From positions 5,956 to 69,955 of the forward strand of contig JAEZDJ010000112.1 in the NCBI GenBank assembly GCA_023429565.1: a stretch of DNA of 64,000 bases, in the 5' to 3' direction. The notes beneath the pieces are model-generated. The model was not told the DNA's origin. It saw nothing but the letters and a program-made list of their open reading frames with translations, and did not search any database. The stretch comes from Actinomycetes bacterium (GTDB taxonomy: Bacteria > Actinomycetota > Coriobacteriia > Coriobacteriales > Eggerthellaceae). Positions 16,576 to 25,011 of the stretch are shown in pieces (position 1 is the stretch's first letter; every line of letters begins with the position of its first letter). The position numbers and the translations under genes were made by a program.

Positions 16576-17529
16576 CTACAGCACCCCCTGGTTGCGCAAG
16601 GCAAGGCGCTCGACCTCTGACAGGTGAGGACCGCGCGTGACGGCGAACACCTTGTCGGCGATGCACTCAACCCGTGCGTCGAGCGCACTCGCAACGCCGA
16701 ACGAGAAGTCAAGGATGCGCTTCGCCAGGTTGTCGGGAGTGTTGCGCAGCGCAAGAACCACGGCGTCGCCGGCCTTGAGCTGTTTCGCGACGCGCTCCAC
16801 CTCTGCGTAGCTCGACGGCTTGAGGACGGAAATGGACCGCGACGGATTGTGCGCGGCCGCACCGGTTCCCGCATAGGCGTCATAGGGGTCGAACGAGCCA
16901 GCTCCCGACGTTCCGCCCGCAGGCGAGGCGTCGAGGGGCGACGTGACCGACGCGGACGACGATCGGCCGATCGGAGCCGCTGCGTCCGAGGGAGCGGCAT
17001 CCGCCGTCGACGAGAACAGCGAGTCGAGCCCCTCCGAGCGCCCCCGCGCGGCAGCCACATGGGCAGGCGACGAGGGAGCAGGCTGCGTGACGTCGACCAT
17101 GGTGCGCTCGCCGCGATAGGCCGAGGAGGCCGCAGCTGACGACACGCGCCGCGGTGGCAGCGGATCGCGGTTCAAGCTGTCGGGGACTTGGGTATGGGCA
17201 CGCACGTCGCCGATGGAGACGAGTTTCGGCATGCTCGATTCCGTCCGGGAAGACGGACGGGGCGAACGCGTCTGCCGAGGCGGGCGCGTGGTGATGGGAG
17301 CATAGGGATCGTAACGCGAGCCCGATGCGGCACCATCGTTGTAGTCGGGGCCATATTCCGAAAACTCACCGAGATCCTCGGCATAGTCGCCGTAATCGTC
17401 GGTTGCGTTGCCGTAGTCGTCGTAGTATTCCTCGTCGTAGTCACTGCTCGCCGTATCGGCGAAGCCGAGCTTCGACTTGATGCCGTCAAGCATTCCACGC
17501 TCGGATTTCTTTATCTTTGGCAGTTCCAT
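16576..17529 (-). CDS. sepF: SepF, FtsZ membrane anchor (long form)
   Basis: SepF tethers FtsZ to the membrane and substitutes for FtsA, which is absent from this cluster. The N-terminal segment (residues 1-23, basic with an amphipathic pattern) fits the membrane-binding helix. The globular domain is at the C-terminal end, from ISVLKPSSYAEVERVAKQL, through ALRNTPDNLAKRILDFSFGVASALD, to VFAVT. At 317 residues it is clearly longer than most SepF proteins; the excess is an acidic Tyr/Asp/Glu region (about 28-65) and a Ser/Ala/Pro-rich linker (about 75-225). Its stop abuts the proC start. Confidence 0.9.
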   Translation of the reverse strand: MELPKIKKSERGMLDGIKSKLGFADTASSDYDEEYYDDYGNATDDYGDYAEDLGEFSEYGPDYNDGAASGSRYDPYAPITTRPPRQTRSPRPSSRTESSMPKLVSIGDVRAHTQVPDSLNRDPLPPRRVSSAAASSAYRGERTMVDVTQPAPSSPAHVAAARGRSEGLDSLFSSTADAAPSDAAAPIGRSSSASVTSPLDASPAGGTSGAGSFDPYDAYAGTGAAAHNPSRSISVLKPSSYAEVERVAKQLKAGDAVVLALRNTPDNLAKRILDFSFGVASALDARVECIADKVFAVTRGPHLSEVERLALRNQGVL

Positions 17530-17606
17530 GTTCCCTCACCTGCTTCATTTGGTCCCGACGGCTCGCCGTCGCTGCATTGTCCTTCGCCGCATGGGTCGCC
17601 CGCGCA

Positions 17607-18308
17607 TCAGCGCGAAACGGCTCCAAATGCGTCGTCGAAGATGGCCCGCCCGATTCGCACTATGGTAGCGCCCGCCGCCACCGCTTCGCGCCAGTCCTCG
17701 CTCATGCCCATAGAAAGTTCATCGAACGCGGCCGCGCGAACCGGATCGAGACTCCCTCGGGCATCATCCCGCAACAGCGCCAACGCCTCGAAGCACGACC
17801 GCGCCAAAGCGAGGTCTCCTTGGGGAGCCATGGTCATGAGGCCGCGGACACGCACATGGGGGAAGTCCGCGCACCGGCGAATCATCGCCGGAACGTCGTC
17901 GGCCGCAAGCCCGCTTTTGCTCTGTTCCCCCGACACGTTCACCTCAAGGAGCACATCCTGGACCTTGCCCACGGCCTCGGCAGCCGTCTCGAACTTGGCA
18001 AGATGGCGCTCCTCGTGCAGAGAATGCACGAGGGTGGCCGCTTTCGCGATCTCAGGAATCCTACGCGACTGGATGTTTCCAATAAAGTGCCACGCCTCCT
18101 GGGGGAACCGGTCGGCTTTCTCCGCCAGACCCTCGGGACGGTTCTCGCCGAAGTCATGGGCACTCGCCGCCACGGCTTCCGCCACCTCGTCCATCCCCAC
18201 CGTCTTGGAGACGGCGACGATCCTCACCTCGCGGGGATCGCGTCCGGCAGCGCGGCAGCAGGCCGCCACCTCGTCGCAAACGTCACGATACCGCTGAGCT
18301 ATACCCAT
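17607..18308 (-). CDS. YggS/PROSC family PLP homeostasis protein
   Basis: A 233-residue PLP-binding protein of the alanine-racemase-like barrel fold, without catalytic activity in known members; it balances free PLP and amino-acid pools. Marks are VRIVAVSKTVG with the PLP lysine near residue 35, FGENRPEG, WHFIGNIQSRR, VLLEVNVSGEQSKSG, RGLMTMAP, and LSMGMSEDWREAVAAGATIVRIGRAIF. I use the ATG at 18308, which follows GGAAGGTGAGG; the open frame to 18401 overlaps pgeF and is rejected. The usual companion of sepF. Confidence 0.93.
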   Translation of the reverse strand: MGIAQRYRDVCDEVAACCRAAGRDPREVRIVAVSKTVGMDEVAEAVAASAHDFGENRPEGLAEKADRFPQEAWHFIGNIQSRRIPEIAKAATLVHSLHEERHLAKFETAAEAVGKVQDVLLEVNVSGEQSKSGLAADDVPAMIRRCADFPHVRVRGLMTMAPQGDLALARSCFEALALLRDDARGSLDPVRAAAFDELSMGMSEDWREAVAAGATIVRIGRAIFDDAFGAVSR

Positions 18309-18313
18309 AGTCC

Positions 18314-19162
18314 TCACCTTCCAAACCTGACGGCCAACGCCCCTTGGCGCCCGCACCTGCCGCCCGATGCTCGATAAGAGAAATAGTCTTCCGCCTCGCA
18401 TGACGTGCAGACGTTCACGTCGGCGATGCGCTCACGCCGCAGGCCGGCCTCAGCGAGGTCTTGACCGACTGCGGCGGCAAGGTCGACATGGCGTCCGTCG
18501 GGCGCGACGTCGCGCCCAAATCTCTCGACGAACCGCGCGCGCACGTCTTCTCCGGTCTCAAAGCATTCCCCATGGATATGAGGCCCCAGATAGGCGTTGT
18601 ATGAGGAGGCTGCCCCCTGCGTCGCTCCGTCGCCATCAAGCAGCGTCAAGCGCCGCGCAGCCTTGCCGGCAATGCCTCCGACGGCGCCCCGCCAGCCGGC
18701 ATGCACCACGGCAAACCGCCCCGTGGGGGACACGATGATGACCGGAACGCAATCGGCGAAGCACAGGAGAGCGGCCACTTGGGGAACCGTGACAACCAGC
18801 CCGTCGGCCCCGGCCTCGGCTCGCGTTCTGGACGAGGAGACGGAATCCGCATCGCCAGACGTCAGGTCAATAAGCACGTCACCATGCACCTGGCTCGGAA
18901 CGACAAGCGACGCATCCGCCGCATCGAGGGACTCGAGCAGCATCAGTCGGTTTTCCCGGACCCGGGAAGGATCGTCGCCGACGTGGCTGCCGAGGTTGAG
19001 CGAATCGTAGGGAGGATCGCTCACGCCGCCTTCGCGTCCCGAAAACGCTATGCGCACGCCCACAGCCTCGAACAGCCCGTCATCGGTGAGCGCAGGAATG
19101 CGACGCGCGCCAAAAAGGCGCGCGTTCACGTCAGGTTCCGGCAATCCCTTGGTCACGGCCAT
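18314..19162 (-). CDS. pgeF: PgeF/YlmD-type purine nucleoside phosphorylase or peptidoglycan-editing protein
   Basis: The 282-residue protein belongs to the multicopper-oxidase-like 'laccase domain' family. The three metal ligands are visible: His in VPSQVHGD (near residue 93), Cys in FADCVPV (near 136) and His in VVHAGWRGAVGG (near 153). Family members act as purine nucleoside phosphorylases/adenosine deaminases, and E. coli YfiH corrects misincorporated residues in UDP-MurNAc peptides. Its location just downstream of ftsZ is the common one. The ribosome binding site upstream of the ATG is weak, so the start is less certain than the rest. Confidence 0.88.
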   Translation of the reverse strand: MAVTKGLPEPDVNARLFGARRIPALTDDGLFEAVGVRIAFSGREGGVSDPPYDSLNLGSHVGDDPSRVRENRLMLLESLDAADASLVVPSQVHGDVLIDLTSGDADSVSSSRTRAEAGADGLVVTVPQVAALLCFADCVPVIIVSPTGRFAVVHAGWRGAVGGIAGKAARRLTLLDGDGATQGAASSYNAYLGPHIHGECFETGEDVRARFVERFGRDVAPDGRHVDLAAAVGQDLAEAGLRRERIADVNVCTSCEAEDYFSYRASGGRCGRQGALAVRFGR

Positions 19163-19176
19163 GGGTGCGGCCGCTC

Positions 19177-20304
19177 TCAGCGCTGGCGCTTCAGGAAATC
19201 TGGAATGTAGTCCTCATCCGCGAAGCGTCCGGAATTCGGCGTCGTGGAAAACGACACGGAAGGACTTGGCTGCACGTTCGACGCCTGCTGCTCCGTCGAG
19301 GCAAACAGGTCCTTGCGGGCAGAGAAGTCCATGGAAGACTGCTGCGGCGCAGCCACTTTGAAACCGGTCGCGATGACCGTGATGCGAACCTGGTCGCCCA
19401 TGCCGTCATCGACGATCTGTCCATAGATGATGTTGGCGTTCTCGTCGGCGCAGGCCTCGACGGTGCGGGCTGCCGCATCCACCTCGGTGAGCGTGAGGTC
19501 CGGACCGCCTGCGATGGAGAACAGCACACGCGAGGCGCCCGCGATGGACGTCTCGAGCAAATTCGAGTTCGTCGCCTGCTGGGCCGCGTCGAGGGCGCGG
19601 TTCTCGCCGGAGGCGATGCCGATGCCCATCATGGCCGTGCCGGCATCTTTCATGACGGTGCGGATGTCGGCGAAGTCCAAGTTGATGAGGCCCGGAATGG
19701 TGATGAGGTCCGTGACTCCCTGGATGCCCTGGCGCAACGTGTCGTCGGCTATGCGGAAGGCGTCAAGCATGCTGGTCTTCTTGTCGACGATCTCCAACAG
19801 GCGATCGTTCGGGATGACGATGAGGGTGTCGACCTTCTGCGAGAGCAAGTCGACGCCCTGCTCCGCTTGGTTGCGACGGGTGCGTCCCTCAAACGAGAAC
19901 GGCTTGGTCACCACGCCGACCGTCAAAGCTCCGATCTCCTCGCGCGCGATCTCCGCGATGATCGGGGCTGCCCCCGTTCCGGTTCCGCCGCCTTCTCCCG
20001 CCGTGACGAACACCATGTCCGCCTCTGCGAGCGCCTCGCGGATTTCCGCGCGGCTCTCCTCGGCTGCTTGGCATCCCACCTCGGGATTCGCGCCCGCGCC
20101 CAGGCCACGTGTCAGTTCTTCGCCAATGTGGATCGTCTTGTCGGCATCCGACATGAGCAAAGCCTGGCGATCGGTGTTGACGGCGATGAATTCGACGCCC
20201 TGCACGCCCGCTTCGACCATGCGATTGACGGCGTTCGTGCCGCCACCTCCGACGCCGACGACCTTAATGACCGCCAGATGATCGGAACCTATGTTGTTTG
20301 GCAT
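19177..20304 (-). CDS. ftsZ: Cell division protein FtsZ
   Basis: Tubulin-like GTPase that forms the cytokinetic ring. The 375-residue protein has the N-terminal VIKVVGVGGGGTNAVNRM, the GTP-binding signature GEGGGTGTGAAP near residue 105, and the T7 loop with NLDFADIRTVM near 205. A variable tail leads to a C-terminal conserved peptide (DEDYIPDFLKRQR) that binds SepF and other partners. GGAGG lies 5 bases upstream of the ATG. A promoter is visible in the 139-bp gap behind ftsQ. Confidence 0.97.
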   Translation of the reverse strand: MPNNIGSDHLAVIKVVGVGGGGTNAVNRMVEAGVQGVEFIAVNTDRQALLMSDADKTIHIGEELTRGLGAGANPEVGCQAAEESRAEIREALAEADMVFVTAGEGGGTGTGAAPIIAEIAREEIGALTVGVVTKPFSFEGRTRRNQAEQGVDLLSQKVDTLIVIPNDRLLEIVDKKTSMLDAFRIADDTLRQGIQGVTDLITIPGLINLDFADIRTVMKDAGTAMMGIGIASGENRALDAAQQATNSNLLETSIAGASRVLFSIAGGPDLTLTEVDAAARTVEACADENANIIYGQIVDDGMGDQVRITVIATGFKVAAPQQSSMDFSARKDLFASTEQQASNVQPSPSVSFSTTPNSGRFADEDYIPDFLKRQR

Positions 20305-20375
20305 TGTATCCTCCGCACCTGCTGCGTTTCAGCATGCTGCATTTCCTGTATCGTGGGTACAGTTCACGTGGGGTT

Positions 20376-20403
20376 ATTGTACACGAAGCTTACCCATTTG
20401 CAA
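20376..20403 (-). promoter_or_regulatory. Internal promoter upstream of ftsZ
   Basis: On the minus strand TTGCAA (20398-20403) and TACAAT (20376-20381) are 16 bp apart. They lie in the only sizeable non-coding gap between ftsQ and ftsZ and would start a transcript near 20369. Extra ftsZ transcription from inside the cluster is the rule in bacteria. Confidence 0.65.
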
Positions 20404-20443
20404 ATTACGCTGCGGTAATGAAACTTTCATGTTCACAGATAAC

Positions 20444-21508
20444 TTACAGCGACCTCCAGGTCGGACGGTCGACGGTTCTGACGTTGATGTAGTAGACGTC
20501 CGGGTGCTGTTCCATGATCTCGTTGCAGACGCGTTCCTTGTCGCGAATGTCGCTGGCCGTGCCGAACACGATCTCCGTGTTGTTCTGCAGCGTGAGCGTG
20601 GTTGACTCGGAATCAGTGGCAGCCACCGTCTTGACCTGTCCGGCCAGATCCGTGGTCAGGCCCGACACGATGGAAAGCGCGTTGTTGACGTTCGAGTCGG
20701 CGCAATAGGTCCCGATCTCAGGCTTCGTGTCATAGGGAACGTCGGTGATGCGCAACGCATTCTGGGCATCCTCATAAATCTGCCGGCTCGTTCGCTTTCC
20801 CTGTTCGGAGTTTTGATCGGGAATGGGCATGAGCCACATGCCGTCGGACGCGATGGCCCAATCCTGCGACGTCTGGTCGGTTGCGGAAGATATGGACACG
20901 ACGGCTTCGATGGACCGCTCCGTCACGGCCAGCTCCAACGTGTTGGGAAACACGCGGTTCACCGACACGTCGGCAACCCATGCGTTCTTGAGCAGACGGT
21001 TTTTGATGCCCGAAGCATCCACGCGCAGAAGCGTCGTGCCCGCAGGCACCTCGGCCAGTGCCGACATCTCCGCCGTCGTCAGATGCTCGACGCCCGTGAC
21101 CGACACGCTCTCGATGGTGAACAGGCTGGAGTTATAGGCAACGACGCCAGCTATCGCCAAGACCCCGACCAGCGAGAGGGCAATCAAGATGCGGGCAACA
21201 TAGCCCCGGTACGCCTTCTGCGTCCGGGCACGCCGTTCAGCACGGTCGAGGTCCCCCACCCGCACGGACGTGAGGCGGGGTGCAGGCTGGGAAGAACGGG
21301 TGTCTCTGCCACCCGAAAGACGACCGCCCGGTATGGCACGATATGACCCCGAGGGCCTTGCGGTCCCCCAACGTTGCGATGAGGGCGTGCGAGTCGCTCC
21401 GGATTGCTGACGCGGCACGCCGGAACCAGAGCCGACGTTTCCGCGCGTGCGCCCCGAGGGCTTACGCGAACCCGAGGAAGCGGACTTCCGGTTGTAATTC
21501 GATGCCAT
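20444..21508 (-). CDS. ftsQ: Cell division protein FtsQ/DivIB
   Basis: A 354-residue bitopic division protein. The cytoplasmic N-terminal region (residues 1-100) is basic and rich in Ser/Gly/Arg. One transmembrane segment lies at about 104-124 (ILIALSLVGVLAIAGVVAY). It is followed by a POTRA domain starting at TIESVSVTGVEHLTTAEM, and the FtsQ beta domain (LLKNAWVADVSVNRVFPNTLELAVTERSIEAVV). It links the early and late divisome through FtsB/FtsL. The ATG at 21508 lies inside murB (47-bp overlap), which is more than usual; a later start is possible because the first residues are low in complexity. Confidence 0.9.
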   Translation of the reverse strand: MASNYNRKSASSGSRKPSGRTRGNVGSGSGVPRQQSGATRTPSSQRWGTARPSGSYRAIPGGRLSGGRDTRSSQPAPRLTSVRVGDLDRAERRARTQKAYRGYVARILIALSLVGVLAIAGVVAYNSSLFTIESVSVTGVEHLTTAEMSALAEVPAGTTLLRVDASGIKNRLLKNAWVADVSVNRVFPNTLELAVTERSIEAVVSISSATDQTSQDWAIASDGMWLMPIPDQNSEQGKRTSRQIYEDAQNALRITDVPYDTKPEIGTYCADSNVNNALSIVSGLTTDLAGQVKTVAATDSESTTLTLQNNTEIVFGTASDIRDKERVCNEIMEQHPDVYYINVRTVDRPTWRSL

Positions 21509-22388
21509 ACGTCTCGTACACCTTCGTCTTGATGAGGTCGATGAGGTCCATCACATCGCGCGCCTTTGCATCGCCCGTGTTCACAATGAAGTTCGCATGC
21601 ACGTCCGACACCTGCGCACCGCCGATCGCATGTCCCTTCAGGCCAACGGCCTCCACCAGCGCCCCAGCCGACGCGCCCTCGGGGTTTTTGAACACGCTCC
21701 CGCACGAGGGACAGGTGAGGGGCTGCGACTTCTTGCGCCGCGTGTGCGACGCCTCCATCTTACCGCGAATGAAGAACGGGTCGGCCGGCTCTACCGAAAG
21801 CTCGCATTCGAGCAGCACTTCGTCGGGGGCGAACGAGGACGAGCGATAGCCCCATGCGACCTCGTCGCCGGCACGGCGGACCAGGCCCTTCTCCGGCACC
21901 AGCGATGTCACCGAGGCGACGCGAGACCCGATCCACTCATCCCGGGATCCCGCATTCATGCACAGTGCGCCGCCGATGGTGCCAGGAGTGCCGACGGCGA
22001 ACTCAAGCCCTGCAAGCGATCGGCGAAACGCCTCCTGCACCACCGAGGACAGGGGTACGCCGGCCCCCACGCAGAAGCGGTTGGTGGCCTCGTCGAAACG
22101 ACACGAGCGGAAGTCGCGGCCGAGCGTGATGGCCACGCCGGGAAATCCCTCATCGGCCACGAGCAGGTTGCTGCCGCGGCCGATGACGACCCAGGGCACA
22201 GCCGTTTCCTCGCAGACGTCGATGAGCCTTCCGAGCGCGCCGATAGACGCGACCTGCACGAAAAAGCGCGCCGGACCTCCTATGCGGTACATGGTGTGCC
22301 GCGACAGGGGTTCCGAGGGATAGACGTCGCCGTCGAACCGGTCGTCGACGAGCAGCGCCTCCAGCGCCGATGTGTGGCGTGCCGTCAT
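21462..22388 (-). CDS. murB: UDP-N-acetylenolpyruvoylglucosamine reductase
   Basis: FAD enzyme that reduces UDP-GlcNAc-enolpyruvate to UDP-MurNAc. The 308-residue protein shows SRHTMYRIGGPARFFVQV, the FAD-binding VIGRGSNLLVADEGFPGVAI, GIPGTIGGAL-type GTPGTIGGALCMNAG near residue 130, and FKNPEGASAGALVEAVGLKG near 235, with the catalytic Ser/Cys region SCGSVFKNP. It overlaps the murC stop by 4 bp and contains the start of ftsQ. Having murB after murC in the dcw cluster is typical for Gram-positives. Confidence 0.95.
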   Translation of the reverse strand: MTARHTSALEALLVDDRFDGDVYPSEPLSRHTMYRIGGPARFFVQVASIGALGRLIDVCEETAVPWVVIGRGSNLLVADEGFPGVAITLGRDFRSCRFDEATNRFCVGAGVPLSSVVQEAFRRSLAGLEFAVGTPGTIGGALCMNAGSRDEWIGSRVASVTSLVPEKGLVRRAGDEVAWGYRSSSFAPDEVLLECELSVEPADPFFIRGKMEASHTRRKKSQPLTCPSCGSVFKNPEGASAGALVEAVGLKGHAIGGAQVSDVHANFIVNTGDAKARDVMDLIDLIKTKVYETYGIELQPEVRFLGFA

Positions 22389-23806
22389 GGGCGCACCGGG
22401 CGGGCATCGCCAGCCGACAGCGCGTCGACCAGCTGAGGGCCGATAGCCGTCACGTCACCGGCGCCCATGGTCAGGACCAGATCCCCGGCTGCGACCTTCG
22501 ATGCCAGATAGGGAACGACTTCGATCCGATGGGGAACGTAGGCCGCCTGAGGATGGCCCGCATGATCAAGCACCACGTTCAGGAACGTCTTCCCGCTCAC
22601 GCCGGGCACGGGGGCTTCGCCCGCCGGATACACGTCCATGAACGTGACGGTGTCGGCGTCGTCGAACGCGCGCCCGAATTCATCATGAAGCACTTCGGTG
22701 AACAGTGGCGCGCGGGAATAGCGATGCGGCTGGAACAGCACATGCACATGGCGATATCCCAGTTTCGACGCCGCCTCGATGGTGGCCGCTATCTCCGTCG
22801 GATGATGCGCGTAGTCGTCGACGACCGTCACACCCGACACCTCCCCCACAAGGTCAAACCGTCGACGCACGCCCGCGAATGACGCCAGCGCGTCAGAGGC
22901 GGCCTGCGCGTCATAGCCCAACGCGTCGGCAAGGCCGATGACGCCGGCCGCGTTCAGCACATTGTGGCGGCCCGGACTCTGCCGGATATGCCCGGCGACC
23001 GAGCGGCCTCCGGGAAGGCTCAGGGTGAAGTCGCTGCCGATGCCGCGTGGCTCGTAATCCCCCACGCAGATGTCAAAACCCGCACCGAACCCATAGGTGA
23101 GCACACGACGGCCGGTTGCCCGGGCTATGGTGACCAGCATGTCGTCCTCGCCACAGACGACGGCCAGACCCTGCTCGTCAGGCACGGAGCCGATGAAGGC
23201 GGCAAACTTCTCGTATATTTCATCGAGATCGCGGTAGTGGTCCAGATGGTCCGCCTCGATGTTGGTGACCAGCATGGCATGGGGAGAGAGGCACATGAAC
23301 GACTTGTCGCTCTCGTCCGCCTCCACCACATAGTGGCGACCATGCCCCGAATGCGCATTGGTGCCATAGGCGCGGACGATGCCACCGATAAGGAACGTGG
23401 GGTCATCGCCCAGCGCGTCGAGCACGCTAGCCAACATGGACGAGGTCGTGGTCTTGCCGTGCGTGCCCGCCACGGCAAGCGTCTCCAAGCCCTCTCCCAA
23501 CGCCGCCAACATCTTTGCCCGATGCCAAATGGCAAGCCCGCGCGTCCTCGCAGCCACGAGTTCGGGATTGTTTTCCAGGATGGCGGTGGACACCACGACG
23601 GTCGGATTCCCGTCGGGAATGTTGGCCGGATCGTGGCCGATGTGCACCTCGATGCCAGCCGCCTTGAGCTGTTTGGTGTAACGGCTCTCCTTCAGGTCGG
23701 AGCCCGTCACCCGCATTCCCTGGTCAAAGGCAACGCGAGCAATGCCGCTCATGCCGACGCCGCCGATGCCGATGAAGTGAATCGTCTGTATGCTTGTGTT
23801 GTCCAT
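22385..23806 (-). CDS. murC: UDP-N-acetylmuramate-L-alanine ligase
   Basis: MurC adds L-Ala to UDP-MurNAc, the first peptide step of wall precursor synthesis. The 473-residue protein has the UDP-binding HFIGIGGVGMSGIA near residue 10, the ATP loop VAGTHGKTTTSSM near 110, VEADESDKSF, and the C-terminal DDYAHHPTEI near 330. The ATG at 23806 follows AGGGA; the open frame to 23896 has no site. Its stop overlaps the murB start. Confidence 0.96.
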   Translation of the reverse strand: MDNTSIQTIHFIGIGGVGMSGIARVAFDQGMRVTGSDLKESRYTKQLKAAGIEVHIGHDPANIPDGNPTVVVSTAILENNPELVAARTRGLAIWHRAKMLAALGEGLETLAVAGTHGKTTTSSMLASVLDALGDDPTFLIGGIVRAYGTNAHSGHGRHYVVEADESDKSFMCLSPHAMLVTNIEADHLDHYRDLDEIYEKFAAFIGSVPDEQGLAVVCGEDDMLVTIARATGRRVLTYGFGAGFDICVGDYEPRGIGSDFTLSLPGGRSVAGHIRQSPGRHNVLNAAGVIGLADALGYDAQAASDALASFAGVRRRFDLVGEVSGVTVVDDYAHHPTEIAATIEAASKLGYRHVHVLFQPHRYSRAPLFTEVLHDEFGRAFDDADTVTFMDVYPAGEAPVPGVSGKTFLNVVLDHAGHPQAAYVPHRIEVVPYLASKVAAGDLVLTMGAGDVTAIGPQLVDALSAGDARPVRP

Positions 23807-23912
23807 GTTCTTCCCTGTGCCAACGCCCGCGCGGCACGTGGCGCATGCCACCGTCGCTCGGCGCACGTCGCCGTCTCGAAATCGTTCGTCTACCATGGTA
23901 GCTTGTCGACCG

Positions 23913-25007
23913 CTACCGAGCCGCCGCCATCACAACATCTGCCAATTTGCCTGCCGCATCGCCAGTGGCCTGAAGACTAGCGGCCTCACGCATGCGCTCC
24001 CTCATCCCCGCATCTTCGACCAAGGAAACAACGAGGCGAGAAAACTCAGGGGAGTCGAGGTCGGCATCCGCGATCATGGAAGCAGCGCCCGCCTCGACGC
24101 ACGCCCGCGCATTCGTCGTCTGATGGTCCTCCGTGGCATACGGGAAAGGCACGAGCAGGGCAGGCACGGCCAACGCCGATATCTCGGCGAGCGAGGTGGC
24201 CCCCGCGCGCGAGATGACCGCGTCGGCGGCGGCCATCGCCTCGCCCATGTGGTTGGTGTAACCCAGGAGTTTCCACCGCTTGGCCTCTTCAGGCGAAAGG
24301 GAAAGCCTGTCTGCCGTGACGTCAAGCTCCTTGGGACCCACCACATGCAGGACATGGAGGTCATCATGTGCCAGCAGGGAGTCCTTGAGCCCGGCGACGG
24401 CCAAATTGAGATGCCGCGCGCCGAGGCTCCCTCCCGTAACCAACAGCATGCGCGCGTCCTCGGGAACGTCGAAGCGCACACGGCCTTCAGCCCTTGTCGC
24501 CGAAAGGATCGAGGCCCTGACGGGGTTTCCCGTGACCGTCACCCGGCTCTTGTCGGCAAGGGGATCTGCAGCTTGGCGATAGGTCAGGCACACGGCGGCG
24601 GCCTTCTTTGCCAGCTGCCTGTTCGCCAAACCCATGACCGAGTTCTGTTCGTGAATGACCAGGGGAATCCCCCGGGTCTCCGCAGCACGTCCCACGGGAA
24701 CGGACACATATCCGCCAAAGCCCACGACCACGTCCGGCTTGACGTCGTCGAACCACTTCTTTGCCTTGCCGGTGCTGGCCCCCATGAGCCTCAACGCCCT
24801 CACGATGGACGAGGGATGGCTGCGGTTGAACCCGGCCGCTTCGAAAGGCATGAAGGGGATGCCCGCTTCCTTCACGAGCCGCGCCTCCACGCCGGTCGGC
24901 GTGCCGGCGAAGCGAACCTCGCAACCGCGGTCCTGCAGCACGTCCGCAAGGGCAAGGGCCGGATTGATGTGTCCGGCGGTTCCCCCGCCGGAAAGGACGA
25001 CAAGCAT
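23913..25007 (-). CDS. murG: UDP-GlcNAc:lipid I N-acetylglucosaminyltransferase
   Basis: MurG converts lipid I to lipid II at the inner membrane face. The 364-residue protein begins with the GGGTAGHINPALALA glycine loop, and has GFGGYVSVPVGRAAETRGIPLVIHEQN near residue 98 and TGGSLGARHLN near 188. SRAGATSLAEISALAVPALLVPFPYATEDHQTTNA supplies the UDP-sugar site near 263-297. The ATG at 25007 has a perfect AGGAGG seven bases upstream. It follows ftsW by 4 bp. Confidence 0.96.
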   Translation of the reverse strand: MLVVLSGGGTAGHINPALALADVLQDRGCEVRFAGTPTGVEARLVKEAGIPFMPFEAAGFNRSHPSSIVRALRLMGASTGKAKKWFDDVKPDVVVGFGGYVSVPVGRAAETRGIPLVIHEQNSVMGLANRQLAKKAAAVCLTYRQAADPLADKSRVTVTGNPVRASILSATRAEGRVRFDVPEDARMLLVTGGSLGARHLNLAVAGLKDSLLAHDDLHVLHVVGPKELDVTADRLSLSPEEAKRWKLLGYTNHMGEAMAAADAVISRAGATSLAEISALAVPALLVPFPYATEDHQTTNARACVEAGAASMIADADLDSPEFSRLVVSLVEDAGMRERMREAASLQATGDAAGKLADVVMAAAR

Positions 25008-25011
25008 GATG

